A stretch of DNA of 64,000 nt from Propionibacteriales bacterium (GCA_026392415.1 JAPLCC010000053.1:1-64000), one strand, 5' to 3'. Shown: positions 1-9,505, counted from the stretch's first letter. Numbers and translations are program-made. The notes: generated from the sequence alone by a model not told the origin.

Positions 1-1
1 C

Positions 2-559
<558 letters not shown>

Positions 560-567
560 AATCGGGG

Positions 568-1197
568 TCAGACGTTGTACGCCGCCAGCGCCCAGTCGCC
601 CGTCGTACGCTGCTCGAGGACGACCCGGCCGCAGTTGCCGACGGCCCGGAGATCGCGCGCGAAGGTCAGCGGCCAGCCCAGGAACGCGACGAGGCCGGTA
701 CGGGTGGCCGCGCCGTGCGAGACCGCGACACCGGTCTCCCCCGGCCCCAACGCAGCCGCCAGGTCGTGGATCGCGGCTGCGAAGCGGCCGGCGACCTCCA
801 CCAGTGACTCGGCTCCGGGGATGGCGTCCCACTCGCCGCGGCGGAACCGCTCGAAGGCCGCCTCGTCGTCGGCCAGCAGCTCGGCGTGGGTCCGGCCCTG
901 ATAATCCCCCAGCCGGAACTCGCGCAGCCGGGCGTCGTACGACGGCACGAGGCCTGCTTCCTTCGCGACCTCTTCGGCCGTCATCCGGGCGCGGGCGAGG
1001 TCACTGGACCACACCAGCGTCGGCGCCAGCGCTGCGATGAGCGGTGCGACCGAGCGCGCCTGGTCGAGACCGACGTCGTCGAGCTCGACGTCGAGCTGGC
1101 CCTGGATGCGGTGTTCGGCGTTCCACGCCGTCCGGCCGTGCCGGAGCAGGACGATACGACGCGCTGACGTCTCGATACGCGCTTGCTCGTCCCTCAC
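568..1197 (-). CDS. Histidine phosphatase family protein (phosphoglycerate-mutase-like)
   Basis: About 209 residues from a GTG start at 1197; the longer frame upstream runs into rsfS. The N-terminal LLRHGRT carries the phospho-accepting histidine, followed by WSSDLARARMTAE, and the second catalytic histidine is in VAVSHGAATR. These define the branch of phosphatases/mutases annotated GpmB- or CobC-like. Substrate cannot be read from sequence. It lies 5 bases after the rsfS stop and probably forms an operon with nadD-rsfS, an arrangement common in actinobacteria. The first dozen codons (RDEQARIETSARR) lie inside a palindromic repeat, so the N-terminal extension may be repeat-derived. Confidence 0.88.
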   Translation of the reverse strand: MRDEQARIETSARRIVLLRHGRTAWNAEHRIQGQLDVELDDVGLDQARSVAPLIAALAPTLVWSSDLARARMTAEEVAKEAGLVPSYDARLREFRLGDYQGRTHAELLADDEAAFERFRRGEWDAIPGAESLVEVAGRFAAAIHDLAAALGPGETGVAVSHGAATRTGLVAFLGWPLTFARDLRAVGNCGRVVLEQRTTGDWALAAYNV

Positions 1198-1214
1198 AAG
1201 CGCTACTCGACGAC
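1169..1214. repeat. Dispersed imperfect palindrome spanning the rsfS/phosphatase junction
   Basis: The arms GCGCTTG (1179-1185) and CAAGCGC (1197-1203) enclose an 11-base loop. Outside them lie GTCTCGATA on the left and TACTCGACGAC on the right. The ends resemble those of the repeats at 2438-2565 and 17574-17614 (GTCTCGA ... CTCGACNAC), with a different hairpin core. It covers the rsfS stop codon and the start of the next gene. Confidence 0.55.
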
Positions 1215-1586
1215 CTTGGGCGCGTTGATCTCGGCCGGCAGGTCGATGATCGGGCAGTCGCGCCACAGGCGCTCGAGGGCGTAGAACTCGCGCTCCTCGC
1301 TGTGCTGGACGTGGATGACGATCTCGCCGAAGTCGAGCAGCACCCAGCGGCCGTCGCGGTGGCCCTCACGGCGGATCGGCTTCGAGCCGAGCTCGCGGAG
1401 CTTGTCCTCGATCTCCTCGACGATGGCGCGGACCTGGCGGTCGTTGGCGCCCGAGGCGAGCAGGAAGGCGTCGGTGATCGCGAGCTGCTCGCTGACGTCG
1501 AACGCGAGCTGGTCGGTCGCGAGCTTGTCGGCGGCGGCAAGGGCCGCGGCGCGGATGAGCTCGACGGCGTGGTCGGTGGCGGTCAT
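1203..1586 (-). CDS. rsfS: Ribosome silencing factor RsfS
   Basis: 127 residues, the normal length for the RsfS/Iojap (DUF143) family. The family binds ribosomal protein L14 on the large subunit and blocks subunit joining when translation must be reduced. Recognisable stretches are [26 protein letters not shown] near the N-terminus (positions 18-43), then [16 protein letters not shown] and the C-terminal [11 protein letters not shown]. The start overlaps the end of nadD by four bases (ATGA), so the two are translationally coupled. The stop is TAG. Context nadD-rsfS-phosphatase is typical. Confidence 0.95.
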   Translation of the reverse strand: MTATDHAVELIRAAALAAADKLATDQLAFDVSEQLAITDAFLLASGANDRQVRAIVEEIEDKLRELGSKPIRREGHRDGRWVLLDFGEIVIHVQHSEEREFYALERLWRDCPIIDLPAEINAPKVVE

Positions 1587-2224
1587 GTGTCTCCGGACTG
1601 ATCTTGGTGTGACACGGGGTGGGGATAGATCCCGTGCTTGTTGATGTACTGCACGACGCCGTCAGGCACGAGGTACCAGACGGGCTGGCCCTTGCGTTGC
1701 CTCTCGCGGCAGTCGGTCGAGGAGATCGCCAGTGCGGGGATCTCCACCATGGTGACCCGATCGTGCGGAATCTTTGCCAACGTCGCAGGGTCCATCTCCG
1801 CGCCCGGGCGGGTACAACCCACGAAATGGGCCAGTTCGAAGAGCTCCTCCGCGTCCCGCCAGCTGAAGATGTCGGTCAGCGCGTCGGAGCCGGTGATGAA
1901 GTAGAGGTCGGCCTCCGGACGCTCCTTGTGGAGGTCACGCAGCGTGTCGATCGTGTACGTCGGCCCGCTCCGGTCGATGTCGACGCGGCTCACCGTGAAC
2001 CGGGGGTTCGCAGCAGTGGCGATCACGGTCATCAGGTAGCGGTGCTCGGCGGGCGACACGGCCCGATCGACCTTCTGCCACGGCTGGCCCGTGGGCACGA
2101 ACACGACCTCGTCGAGGTCGAACCAACCCTGGACCTCCGACGCGGCGACCAGGTGGCCGTGGTGGATCGGGTCGAAGGTGCCGCCCATCACCCCGAGGCG
2201 GGTGCGCGGCGTCGACCCGGTCAC
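1583..2224 (-). CDS. nadD: Nicotinate-nucleotide adenylyltransferase
   Basis: 213 residues. It transfers AMP from ATP to nicotinate mononucleotide, the step before amidation to NAD. The nucleotidyltransferase signature [11 protein letters not shown] lies at residues 14-24, the middle holds PTYTIDTL and FITGSDAL, and the C-terminal ISST motif is present ([14 protein letters not shown]). The start is GTG at 2224, just after a small membrane-protein gene, and the 3' end overlaps rsfS by four bases. Confidence 0.95.
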   Translation of the reverse strand: MTGSTPRTRLGVMGGTFDPIHHGHLVAASEVQGWFDLDEVVFVPTGQPWQKVDRAVSPAEHRYLMTVIATAANPRFTVSRVDIDRSGPTYTIDTLRDLHKERPEADLYFITGSDALTDIFSWRDAEELFELAHFVGCTRPGAEMDPATLAKIPHDRVTMVEIPALAISSTDCRERQRKGQPVWYLVPDGVVQYINKHGIYPHPVSHQDQSGDT

Positions 2225-2228
2225 CTGG

Positions 2229-2393
2229 TCAGCTGTGTTCGCGGCCGCCGCCGAAGGCGATCAGGCCGATCAGCAGGAGCAGCAGGATGGCCAGAGCGCC
2301 GCCTCCGACGAGCCACGGGCTCACGGCAGGCTCGCCGTGCTCCTCGGCAGCGCTGGCGACGGTGAGAGCGAGGGTGCTGATCTGGCTGAGCAT
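2229..2393 (-). CDS. Small single-span membrane protein (54 aa), unknown function
   Basis: 54 residues, beginning [21 protein letters not shown]. One strong transmembrane segment follows, about residues 30-47 ([20 protein letters not shown]), and a short GGREHS tail. It stops four bases before the nadD start, so it probably heads the nadD-rsfS transcript. A TAGGAT hexamer lies six bases upstream of the ATG, suggesting a leaderless mRNA. Small proteins of this kind occur at this position in related actinobacteria; no function is known to me. Confidence 0.75.
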   Translation of the reverse strand: MLSQISTLALTVASAAEEHGEPAVSPWLVGGGALAILLLLLIGLIAFGGGREHS

Positions 2394-2399
2394 GGCCGG

Positions 2400-2405
2400 A
2401 TCCTA
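2400..2405 (-). promoter_or_regulatory. Leaderless -10 element of the 54-aa membrane protein gene
   Basis: TAGGAT on the minus strand, six bases (CCGGCC) before the ATG at 2393, fits the TANNNT-N6/7-start pattern of leaderless actinobacterial transcripts. Confidence 0.5.
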
Positions 2406-2437
2406 TCGAATGTCCCTGCCATCGCGCGGCGGGAGGT

Positions 2438-2565
2438 CTCGAGACGGTTGCTGCGCAACCTCCTCGACCAACGCCGCTCCGCTCCTCGAGACGGTTGCTG
2501 CGCAACCTCCTCGACCAACGCCGCTCCGCTCCTCGAGACGGTTGCTGCGCAACCTCCTCGACCGA
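2438..2565. repeat. 47-bp tandem repeat array (2.7 copies) with hairpin core
   Basis: Copies start at 2438, 2485 and 2532, exactly 47 bases apart and nearly identical. Each begins CTCGAGACGG, has the small hairpin GGTTGC-TGC-GCAACC, then CTCCTCGACCAACG and a CCGCTCCGCTC linker. The third copy is shortened after CTCGACCGACG. It lies between two convergently unaffected minus-strand genes in an otherwise ordinary intergenic gap. There are no spacers of variable sequence, so it is not CRISPR. Confidence 0.9.
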
Positions 2566-2573
2566 CGGGCGGC

Positions 2574-3035
2574 TCAGTGGAGGGCGAAGTCGACGCCCAG
2601 GAACAACAGCGTGAAGCGGATCGTGCGCCCGACGAACACCGTCGGGATGAAGGCCCACAGCGGCATTTTGAGCAGTCCACCGACGGCGGCCATCACCAGC
2701 AACGGCGGGAGCCCGACGGACGCGGCAACGAACATCACGCCGATCGCGTACCAGGGCCGGCCCTGCATGCGGGCGACCCACTTCTCGTAGCCGGCCTTGA
2801 CCTTCGGTGAGGACAGCTTCTTCTGGACCCACGCCGTTTCAGCGCCACGGCGGGCGGCTTCGTACCAGACGACCTTGCCGACGGTGGCGCCCGCGCCGGC
2901 CGCGATGCCCAGCGCGATCGCCGCCGGCGTACCACCCTCGGCGGCGCCGGCGCCGACGATGTAGACCTCCATCGGCAAGAAGGGGAGCAGGGCAGAAGCG
3001 ATGCTGAAGGCGAAGGTCGTCAGCCACAGGATCAT
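2574..3035 (-). CDS. VTT/DedA-like small integral membrane protein
   Basis: 153 residues with about four hydrophobic segments (roughly 3-28, 34-55, 95-118, 122-150). Features such as PMEVYIVGAGA near the N-terminus and a central WYEAARRGAETAW recall YqaA/VTT-domain proteins of the DedA superfamily, which are linked to lipid scrambling or membrane homeostasis. It starts 13 bases after a CDP-alcohol phosphatidyltransferase gene, which supports a lipid-related role and co-transcription. Substrate and activity are not readable from sequence. Confidence 0.65.
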   Translation of the reverse strand: MILWLTTFAFSIASALLPFLPMEVYIVGAGAAEGGTPAAIALGIAAGAGATVGKVVWYEAARRGAETAWVQKKLSSPKVKAGYEKWVARMQGRPWYAIGVMFVAASVGLPPLLVMAAVGGLLKMPLWAFIPTVFVGRTIRFTLLFLGVDFALH

Positions 3036-3048
3036 GCCCGGCTCCGCA

Positions 3049-3699
3049 TCACTCGACCGGTGCCTGCTCGCGCGCGGGGATCGGGATCCCCAACTTCAGC
3101 AACCAGCCCAGGGAGACGCACTTCAGGACCAGCAGGCCGACAGCGATCACGATGCCGAGCCACACCCAGCCCGTCGCCAGCAGGATGATCGCGAAGGCTC
3201 CCGAGTTAGCGGCCTTGCCGATCCGCGACCAGTTCCAGAGGTAGATGCGTCGGTCGACGACGTGGAAGTAGTTGGGGCTGCGGATCGGCCACGCGAGGAA
3301 GGCGAGCGAGAGGTACATGTCGATGACCATGAACTCGAAGAGGTAGATCGCGATCGGGATCCCGATCCACGTCATCGGATCGTCGCTCAGCCAGCCGGTG
3401 GGCTGGATGTAGATCAGCCCGACGTAGAGCGCGCCACAGCTGAGGCGGTCGCACATCATGTCGATGACCGCACCCATCCGGGTCTCGCAGTCGCGCCACC
3501 GTGCCCACTCGCCGTCGATGCTGTCGCCGACCCAGTAGACGACGAGGCCGACGACGATCAGCGTGAGGCTGTCGTCGTACGCCGCCCAGACCGCGATCGC
3601 CAGCGTGATGACGGTGCGGATGAACGTGATGTTCGTGGCTCCTGTGAAGAGCCGTTCGACGGACGGATCCGCATAGATCCGGTCCGGGGAGCCTGCCAT
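3049..3699 (-). CDS. CDP-alcohol phosphatidyltransferase family protein
   Basis: 216 residues from the ATG at 3699. It contains the family signature D-x2-D-G-x2-A-R-x8-G-x3-D-x3-D as DSIDGEWARWRDCETRMGAV plus IDMMCD, whose aspartates bind the divalent metal and CDP moiety. Several transmembrane helices follow. These enzymes move a phosphoalcohol from CDP-activated lipid onto an acceptor alcohol. The acceptor cannot be told here. I chose 3699 rather than the GTG at 3765 because 3765 would overlap proA, while TAGGTT lies seven bases before 3699. Confidence 0.85.
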   Translation of the reverse strand: MAGSPDRIYADPSVERLFTGATNITFIRTVITLAIAVWAAYDDSLTLIVVGLVVYWVGDSIDGEWARWRDCETRMGAVIDMMCDRLSCGALYVGLIYIQPTGWLSDDPMTWIGIPIAIYLFEFMVIDMYLSLAFLAWPIRSPNYFHVVDRRIYLWNWSRIGKAANSGAFAIILLATGWVWLGIVIAVGLLVLKCVSLGWLLKLGIPIPAREQAPVE

Positions 3700-3706
3700 G
3701 TCGCGA

Positions 3707-3712
3707 AACCTA
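3707..3712 (-). promoter_or_regulatory. Leaderless -10 element of the CDP-alcohol phosphatidyltransferase gene
   Basis: TAGGTT on the minus strand followed by seven bases (TCGCGAC) and the ATG at 3699. Confidence 0.5.
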
Positions 3713-3745
3713 TCGCGGGCGCATGAGCGTTCGGTGAATCGACCC

Positions 3746-4996
3746 CTAACGAACGTGTCCGTCACCGATGACGACGTACTTGGTCGAGGTCATCTCGGGC
3801 AGTCCCATCGGGCCGCGCGCGTGCAGTTTCTGGGTGCTGATGCCGATCTCGGCACCGAAACCGAACTCGCCACCATCGGTGAACCGGGTCGACGCGTTCA
3901 CGAGGACCGCGGCGGAGTCGACCTCGGCGACGAAGCGCCGCGCCGCCGCCTGGTCCTCGGTCACGATCGCGTCGGTGTGCCCGCTGGACCACGTCCGGAT
4001 GTGCTCCACCGCCGCGTCGAGATCGGGTACGACGCGCGCCGCGAGGTCGAGGGAGAGGTACTCCTGGCCCCAGTCCTCGTCGGTTGCCGCGAGGACACCG
4101 TCGTAAGCCGTGAAGGCCTCGTCGCCGTGCAGCACGACTCCCTCGGCCTGCAGCGCGGCGACCACGCGCGGCAGGAACTGGTCCGCCACGTCGGCGTGCA
4201 CGAGCAGCGACTCGGCGGCGTTGCACACGCTGGTGCGGTGCGTCTTGGAGTTCAGGACCAGTGGCAGCGCCTTGTCGAGGTCGGCGGCCGCGTCGACGTA
4301 GACGTGGCAGTTGCCGACGCCCGTCTCGATGACCGGCACCGTCGACTCGTTGACGACCGACTGGATCAGGCCCGCTCCCCCACGCGGGATGAGGACGTCG
4401 ACGAGTCCGCGAGCGCGCATCAGCGCCTTGACGCTGTCGTGGGTGTCACCGGGGACGAGCTGGATCACGTCGGGGGCCAGTCCGGACGCCTCCACGGCAT
4501 CGCGGAGCACCTCGACGATGGCGGCGTTGCTGGAGCGGGCCGAGGAGCTCCCCCGCAGCAGCACCGCGTTGCCGGACTTCAGGCAGATCCCGGCGGCATC
4601 GGCCGTGACATTCGGGCGCGCTTCGTAGATCATGCCGACGACACCGAACGGCACCCGGATCTGGCGCAGCTCCAGCCCGTTGGCGAGTACGCCGCCGCGC
4701 ACCACCTCACCGACGGGGTCCGCGAGGCCCGCGACGTCGCGCAGCCCCTGGGCCATGTCCCCGAGCCGGGCGTCGGTGAGGCGCAGTCGGTCGATGATGT
4801 TGTCCGGCGTGCCGCCCTCGACGGCGCGGGTGACGTCCTCCGCATTGGCCGTGAGGATCTCGGCGGAGCGGGCCAGGAGCGCGTCGGCCATGGCCTGCAA
4901 CGTGGCGTCCTTGACCGCCCTCGTGGCGAGCGCCAGCCCCCTGCTGGCGACACGTGCACGTTGGGCGACCTCGCGGACCTCGACCTCTGCCGTCAT
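3746..4996 (-). CDS. proA: Gamma-glutamyl phosphate reductase
   Basis: 416 residues, full length. This NADPH-dependent enzyme reduces gamma-glutamyl phosphate to glutamate-5-semialdehyde in proline synthesis. The family's NAD(P)-aldehyde-dehydrogenase fold is visible: [31 protein letters not shown] (about 120-150), [10 protein letters not shown], and the catalytic cysteine region [16 protein letters not shown]. The end has [20 protein letters not shown], a conserved ProA block. The partner proB is not adjacent on the visible side. A TATCCT hexamer six bases before the ATG suggests its own leaderless promoter. Confidence 0.97.
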   Translation of the reverse strand: MTAEVEVREVAQRARVASRGLALATRAVKDATLQAMADALLARSAEILTANAEDVTRAVEGGTPDNIIDRLRLTDARLGDMAQGLRDVAGLADPVGEVVRGGVLANGLELRQIRVPFGVVGMIYEARPNVTADAAGICLKSGNAVLLRGSSSARSSNAAIVEVLRDAVEASGLAPDVIQLVPGDTHDSVKALMRARGLVDVLIPRGGAGLIQSVVNESTVPVIETGVGNCHVYVDAAADLDKALPLVLNSKTHRTSVCNAAESLLVHADVADQFLPRVVAALQAEGVVLHGDEAFTAYDGVLAATDEDWGQEYLSLDLAARVVPDLDAAVEHIRTWSSGHTDAIVTEDQAAARRFVAEVDSAAVLVNASTRFTDGGEFGFGAEIGISTQKLHARGPMGLPEMTSTKYVVIGDGHVR

Positions 4997-5002
4997 GCGT
5001 CA

Positions 5003-5008
5003 AGGATA
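5003..5008 (-). promoter_or_regulatory. Leaderless -10 element of proA
   Basis: TATCCT on the minus strand, six bases (TGACGC) before the ATG at 4996. Confidence 0.5.
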
Positions 5009-5033
5009 GAGCCGCCGGGCCGGGAGCCCGCGA

Positions 5034-6296
5034 TCAGTAGCAGGGCCGTCGCGTCGGCTTCACCTTCACCGAGTGGGTCGCGTCCGGGCTGTCCCACATG
5101 GCGCGCCAGCGCTTGTTGTACGCCGACAGCACGGACGCGTTGTGGATCTCGTAGGTGACCTCGTCGCTGCTCAGCGCGGGGGCCGACCAGTTCTCCGAGC
5201 CGGTGAAGACCACGCGGGTCGCCCTGCCCTTGTAGGTGCCGTCGATGGTGACGTACTTCAGGTGGGAGTAGCACCGCGGCCCGAAGACCATCTTGTCGCC
5301 GCTGGTGGAGAGCTTCTGGCCCCAGTCCCAGTCGGCCGCCTTCACCAGGATCCCGGCGCCGCGCAGGATCTTCACGACGTCGTCGGCGATGACCGATCCG
5401 ATGACCGCGACCTTGCAGCCGGCTCGCTTGCGTGCGGCCACCTCCTTGGCGATCCGGATGCCGCGGGCGCCGTACCAGGCGTACATGTTGATCCGGATCA
5501 GGGTCTTGCGGTCCACCCCGTACCCGGCCGACGTGGAGCAGGTGATCGCCCGGAGCCTGTCGACCGGGGCGTCACCGGTGTTCGTGACGGTGACGGTCTC
5601 CCTCGCGTGCATGGGGCGCTGGTAGTAGACCCCCAGCGTCTCCGTGCTGTAGCGGACGCGCCGCGGGTCGACGGTCCGGTCGAGCCGCAGCTGCCGGAAG
5701 ATCGTCACCCAGGTGTCGAACAGCTCGGTGTTGCCGTAGACCGTGAAGGCGTCGTTCCACTGGCCGTTGACGGCACCCGAGCCGAGGTTGGCCGAGCTGT
5801 TGATGATGACGCCCTTGGCAGCGCCCGTCTGCGAGAACGAGTAGACCTTCATGTGCATGTTGCCGGTCGAGCTGCCGTTGCGGCAGGCGTCCTTGCAGAT
5901 CACCAGGAAGCTCGACTTGTAGCGGTCCTTGCCCAGGCGCGACTGCAACAGCTTCTCGACCGGGCCGATCAGGTTGGCGTTGACGACGATCTGGACGTTG
6001 ACGCCGCGCGCCTTCGCCTTGATCAACAGGTCGGCGGTGTCGCGCCGGTCGATGTTGTACGACGCCATCCGGATCGTCTGGCCCTTGGGCGTGTGCCGGA
6101 TCGCCTCGTGGACACGGCCCAGGATCGCCACCCGGGCGGACCGGTCGCCCGTCGGGCTGTTGAAGACCGGACCGGTCTTCGGGAGCCACGTGTCGACGGC
6201 AGCACGGGCCTCTGGCGCTGCTCCGGCGCCCGGCACGGAACCCGAGCCGACCAACAGGCACAGGACGAGGAGAGCGGCACCCATGACGGTCTTCAT
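5034..6296 (-). CDS. Secreted phospholipase D-like domain protein
   Basis: 420 residues with an N-terminal signal peptide (hydrophobic 4-24, likely cleavage after GAGAAPEA). Two PLD-type half domains are visible. The second has a proper HxKx4D motif (HLKYVTID, followed later by [10 protein letters not shown]). The first is HMKVYSFS, in which the aspartate is replaced by serine. PLD-superfamily enzymes act on phosphodiesters through a histidine nucleophile; the substrate here is unknown and the altered first motif makes activity uncertain. The gene is flanked by its own leaderless-type promoter and the etfBA terminator. Confidence 0.85.
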   Translation of the reverse strand: MKTVMGAALLVLCLLVGSGSVPGAGAAPEARAAVDTWLPKTGPVFNSPTGDRSARVAILGRVHEAIRHTPKGQTIRMASYNIDRRDTADLLIKAKARGVNVQIVVNANLIGPVEKLLQSRLGKDRYKSSFLVICKDACRNGSSTGNMHMKVYSFSQTGAAKGVIINSSANLGSGAVNGQWNDAFTVYGNTELFDTWVTIFRQLRLDRTVDPRRVRYSTETLGVYYQRPMHARETVTVTNTGDAPVDRLRAITCSTSAGYGVDRKTLIRINMYAWYGARGIRIAKEVAARKRAGCKVAVIGSVIADDVVKILRGAGILVKAADWDWGQKLSTSGDKMVFGPRCYSHLKYVTIDGTYKGRATRVVFTGSENWSAPALSSDEVTYEIHNASVLSAYNKRWRAMWDSPDATHSVKVKPTRRPCY

Positions 6297-6303
6297 GGAA
6301 AGA

Positions 6304-6309
6304 ACACTA
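6304..6309 (-). promoter_or_regulatory. Leaderless -10 element of the PLD-like gene
   Basis: TAGTGT on the minus strand, then TCTTTCC (seven bases) and the ATG at 6296. Confidence 0.5.
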
Positions 6310-6355
6310 ACTCAATGGTTTTACTCAACCGATTTGGCGCGGTCATCAAAACGCA

Positions 6356-6391
6356 CCGCGGGACGCCGTACCGAGGTACGACGTCCCGCGG
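6356..6391 (-). terminator. Rho-independent terminator of etfBA
   Basis: CCGCGGGACG and CGTCCCGCGG pair, with an inner GTACC/GGTAC, giving a very stable hairpin. On the minus strand it is followed by GTGCGTTTTG, a short T-run. It lies 16 bases after the etfA stop. Confidence 0.75.
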
Positions 6392-6406
6392 ACGGGGCAG
6401 TGGAAC

Positions 6407-7369
6407 TCAGCCCTTGCGCTTCTCGATCTCGGCCGTGACGGCGGGCAGCACGGAGTGCAGGTCGCCCACGACACCGAAGTCGACGAGCTCGAAGATCGGG
6501 GCCTCTTCGTCCTTGTTGACGGCCACGATGGTCTTCGAGGTCTGCATGCCGGCGCGGTGCTGGATCGCACCGGAGATGCCGTTGGCGACGTACAGCTGCG
6601 GCGAGACGACCTTGCCGGTCTGGCCGACCTGGAAGGTGTGCGGCTTCCAGCCGGAGTCGACAGCGGCACGCGAGGCGCCCACGGCTGCGCCGAGCGCGTC
6701 CGCGAGACCCTCGACCGCGTCGAAGTCGCCGCCGGTGCCACGACCACCGGAGACCACGATCGCGGCCTCGGTCAGCTCGGGACGACCGGTCGCCTGACGC
6801 GGCTGCGAGGCCACGATCTGGGCGGTCTTCGCACCATCGGAGATGGTGGCGGAGAACTGCTCGACGGCGCCGGCACCGGCGCCCTCCTCCGGAGAAGCGG
6901 CGTTGGGCTTGACCGCGATGATCGGGGTGCCCTTGACGACCGTGGCGTCCACCGTGAAGTTGCCGGCGAAGACGGACTGGGTCGTGGTGATCGTGTCACC
7001 GTCGACCTGGACGTCGACGGCGTCGGTGATCAGGCCCGAGGAGAGCTTGATCGCCAGGCGACCGGCGATCTCCTTGCCCTCGGCGGAGGCCGGGATCAAG
7101 ATCGCGGCGGGCGAGGACGCTGCGGCGATCTGCTCGAGCACCTCGGCCTTGGGGGCCACGAGGTAACCCTTGATCTCCGCGTCGTCGACGACGTAGACCT
7201 TGTCGGCGCCGTAGCCCTTGACGGCCTCGGCAGCGGCGTCGGCCTTGTCGGCACCGCCGATGAAGACGGCCGACGGCGAGCCGATCCGCTTGGCGATGGC
7301 CAGCAGCTCGTAGGTGGGCTTCTTGACTGCACCGTCGACGTGGTCGACGAGAACGAGAACTTCAGACAT
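6407..7369 (-). CDS. etfA: Electron transfer flavoprotein subunit alpha
   Basis: 320 residues, normal length. With EtfB it forms the FAD-containing heterodimer that accepts electrons from acyl-CoA and other dehydrogenases. The N-terminal domain begins [19 protein letters not shown]; the C-terminal FAD-binding half has [42 protein letters not shown] and [13 protein letters not shown], all typical of EtfA. It begins 12 bases after etfB with a GAGGAG ribosome site, so the two form an operon ended by the hairpin at 6356-6391. Confidence 0.98.
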   Translation of the reverse strand: MSEVLVLVDHVDGAVKKPTYELLAIAKRIGSPSAVFIGGADKADAAAEAVKGYGADKVYVVDDAEIKGYLVAPKAEVLEQIAAASSPAAILIPASAEGKEIAGRLAIKLSSGLITDAVDVQVDGDTITTTQSVFAGNFTVDATVVKGTPIIAVKPNAASPEEGAGAGAVEQFSATISDGAKTAQIVASQPRQATGRPELTEAAIVVSGGRGTGGDFDAVEGLADALGAAVGASRAAVDSGWKPHTFQVGQTGKVVSPQLYVANGISGAIQHRAGMQTSKTIVAVNKDEEAPIFELVDFGVVGDLHSVLPAVTAEIEKRKG

Positions 7370-7381
7370 GGCTCAGGCTCC

Positions 7382-8182
7382 TCAGATGAACTTCTTGGAC
7401 GCGAGGAACTCGACCAGCGCCGTGGCGCCCGATCCGTCCTCGTCCTTGACGATCTCGCCGGCGGTGCGCGCCGGGCGTTCGGTCACGTTGTCGACCTTGG
7501 TCCAGGCAGCGTCGAGGCCGACCTCACCGGCGTCCACGCCGATGTCGGCGAGGGTGAGTGCCTCGAGCGGCTTCTTCTTCGCGGCCATGATGCCCTTGAA
7601 GGACGGGTAGCGGGCCTCGCCCGACTGGTCGGTGACCGACAGGACCAGCGGCAGCGTGCCGCCGATGACCTCGGTGGCGCTGTCGCCGTCGCGCTTGATG
7701 CGGACCTGGTCGCCCTGCGACTCGACCACGGCGGCCAGGGTCACCTGCGGCAGACCGAGGCGCTCGGCGAGCATCGCGGTCACGACGCTCATGCCCGCGT
7801 CGGTCGACGCGAGGCCACCGACGATGAGCTCCGGGACGCCGATCTTCTCGATCGCCTTGGCGAGCACCAGCGAGGTCGCGATGGCGTCCGAACCGGCGAT
7901 GGCGTCGTCCTGCACGTGGACGGCCTTGTCGGCGCCCATCTGCAGCGCCTTGCGCACGGCGGCCTCGGCCGCGGCGGGGCCGACGGTCAGCGCGGTGACG
8001 GTGATCTCCTCGTCGGGACGCTTCTCCTTGATCTGGAGAGCCTGCTCGACGGCGTACTCGTCGAGCTCGGAGAGGAGACCGTCGACGCCGACGCGGTCAA
8101 CAGTGTTGTCCGCCTCGAACTTGCGGTCGCCCGTGGCGTCGGGAACGTACTTCACGAGAACGACAATGTTGGAGAGAGTCAT
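7382..8182 (-). CDS. etfB: Electron transfer flavoprotein subunit beta
   Basis: 266 residues. It starts NIVVLVKYVPDATGDRKF, contains the AMP-binding type segment (KAVHVQDDAIAGSDAIATSLVLAKAI) and the signature region GGLASTDAGMSVVTAMLAERLGLPQVT. It is the first gene of the etfBA pair. The roughly 160 bases upstream (8183-8345) have no gene; a TAACCT hexamer about 115 bases before the start could be the -10, leaving a long leader that contains a GCGCC/GGCGC hairpin. Confidence 0.97.
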   Translation of the reverse strand: MTLSNIVVLVKYVPDATGDRKFEADNTVDRVGVDGLLSELDEYAVEQALQIKEKRPDEEITVTALTVGPAAAEAAVRKALQMGADKAVHVQDDAIAGSDAIATSLVLAKAIEKIGVPELIVGGLASTDAGMSVVTAMLAERLGLPQVTLAAVVESQGDQVRIKRDGDSATEVIGGTLPLVLSVTDQSGEARYPSFKGIMAAKKKPLEALTLADIGVDAGEVGLDAAWTKVDNVTERPARTAGEIVKDEDGSGATALVEFLASKKFI

Positions 8183-8345
8183 GGTTGTGGCCGGACCGGC
8201 CCCTTCCTGTGAAACGTGAGCCCCGCGCCGTAGTTGGCGCAGGGAACAACTGTGTGGTCCTCATTGGGACAGCGTTCGGCAGGTTACCGTCCGGTTCGCT
8301 GCGGCGGAAACCGCATCTCAGTGGACTACCTCACACCTGCCCTGC

Positions 8346-8714
8346 TCAGGGCCGGATGATCCGCTCGAGCAGGCGGCCGATGACGAGGTAGACGACGGCC
8401 GCGATGCCGTAGTTGAACAGCGCGGTCTTGACCAGGTCGTTCTTGCCCTGGAACTCCTTGACCGGGTTGTCCAGGTCGAAGAACCCGAGGTCGAAGGTGT
8501 TGGCGAGGTCGCGCACGAGCTTGACCAGGTCGTTGTCGGCGTTCGCCTCGAGGGCGAACGTGAAGGCCGCCGCGGCCAGGACCATCGCGAGCGTCGCGCA
8601 GATCACCCAGAGGACCCGAGCGGCACCGTCGCGCCAGCGAGCAACCGCCAGGACGTGGCTCGAGGGACCCGGCTCGGTTGCAGCCGCATCGATTCCCTCG
8701 ATGTTCTCGACCAT
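8346..8714 (-). CDS. Two-span membrane protein of unknown function
   Basis: About 122 residues. Hydrophobic segments lie near residues 34-55 (VLWVICATLAMVLAAAAFTFAL) and 97-117 (YGIAAVVYLVIGRLLERII), separated by an acidic/amide-rich linker (NADNDLVKLVRDLANTFDLGFFDLDNPV). Such proteins are conserved but uncharacterised in actinobacteria. The ATG at 8714 is six bases past the end of the enoyl-CoA hydratase gene; a GTG at 8723 overlapping that gene's TGA is an alternative start. No function is assigned. Confidence 0.7.
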   Translation of the reverse strand: MVENIEGIDAAATEPGPSSHVLAVARWRDGAARVLWVICATLAMVLAAAAFTFALEANADNDLVKLVRDLANTFDLGFFDLDNPVKEFQGKNDLVKTALFNYGIAAVVYLVIGRLLERIIRP

Positions 8715-8719
8715 CCTGA

Positions 8720-9505
8720 TCACCGTCCTTCGAAGGTGGCCTTGCCCGGCCCGTTCTCGATGAAGGACGCCATGCCCGTCCGGCTGTCCTCGGTGGCGAA
8801 CACCGACGAGAAGTGCTGGCGCTCGATCTGGAGTCCGGTCTCGAGGTCGGCCTCGAGGCCGCGGTCGACCGATTCCTTGATGGCCCGCAGTGCGTACGGC
8901 GCCGCCGTGGCGAACCGAGCAGCCCAGGCGACAGCCTCGGTGTAGACGTCGGCGGCCGGAATGACGCGGTCGACCAGGCCGAGCGCGAGAGCCTCCTCGG
9001 CCTTGACGAACCGGCCGGTGAAGAGCAGGTCCTTGGCCTTGCTGGGACCGATCAGCCGCGGCAGGCGCTGCGAGCCGCCGGCGCCCGGGATGATCCCGAG
9101 CAGGACCTCGGGCTGGCCGAGCACCGCGTTGTCCGCGGCGAAGCGGACGTCTGCGGCGAGGGCGAGCTCGCAGCCACCGCCGAGCGCATAGCCGTTGACC
9201 GCAGCGACCACCGGCTTCGGGATCCGCGCGATCGCGTTGACGGCTCCCTGGAGCGCCTCAACCCGGTCGACCATGTCCGTGTAGGACATCGTCGACATCT
9301 CCTTGACGTCGTTGCCTGCGGCGAAGACCTTCTCGCCGCCCCACACCACGACGGCCCGGACGTCGGAGCGTCGGGTGGCCTCAGCGGCTGCTTCATGCAG
9401 CTCGTCCTGGACCTGCAGGCTGATGGCGTTCATCGCCTTCGGGCGGTCGAGCCGAATCGTGCCGACGCCGTCGGCAACCTCCAGGCGCACGAACTCGCTG
9501 GTCAT
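8720..9505 (-). CDS. Enoyl-CoA hydratase/isomerase family protein
   Basis: 261 residues, crotonase fold. Oxyanion-hole elements are present: KVFAAGNDVKEM (about 63-74) and the block VNGYALGGGCELALAADVRFAADNAVLGQPEVLLGIIPGAGG, whose two glutamates (CELALAAD and GQPEVLLG) are the catalytic pair of true hydratases. It hydrates a trans-2-enoyl-CoA during beta-oxidation. The start has an AGGGAG ribosome site. Its position after etfBA fits fatty-acid oxidation. The physiological chain length is not determinable. Confidence 0.92.
   Translation of the reverse strand: MTSEFVRLEVADGVGTIRLDRPKAMNAISLQVQDELHEAAAEATRRSDVRAVVVWGGEKVFAAGNDVKEMSTMSYTDMVDRVEALQGAVNAIARIPKPVVAAVNGYALGGGCELALAADVRFAADNAVLGQPEVLLGIIPGAGGSQRLPRLIGPSKAKDLLFTGRFVKAEEALALGLVDRVIPAADVYTEAVAWAARFATAAPYALRAIKESVDRGLEADLETGLQIERQHFSSVFATEDSRTGMASFIENGPGKATFEGR

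Noticed and set aside
2438..2565. CRISPR array
   Set aside because: The units are directly adjacent with no variable spacers, and there are no cas genes.
3698..5158. A 486-residue plus-strand frame opposite proA
   Set aside because: It is a shadow of proA with low-complexity composition and no recognisable motif.
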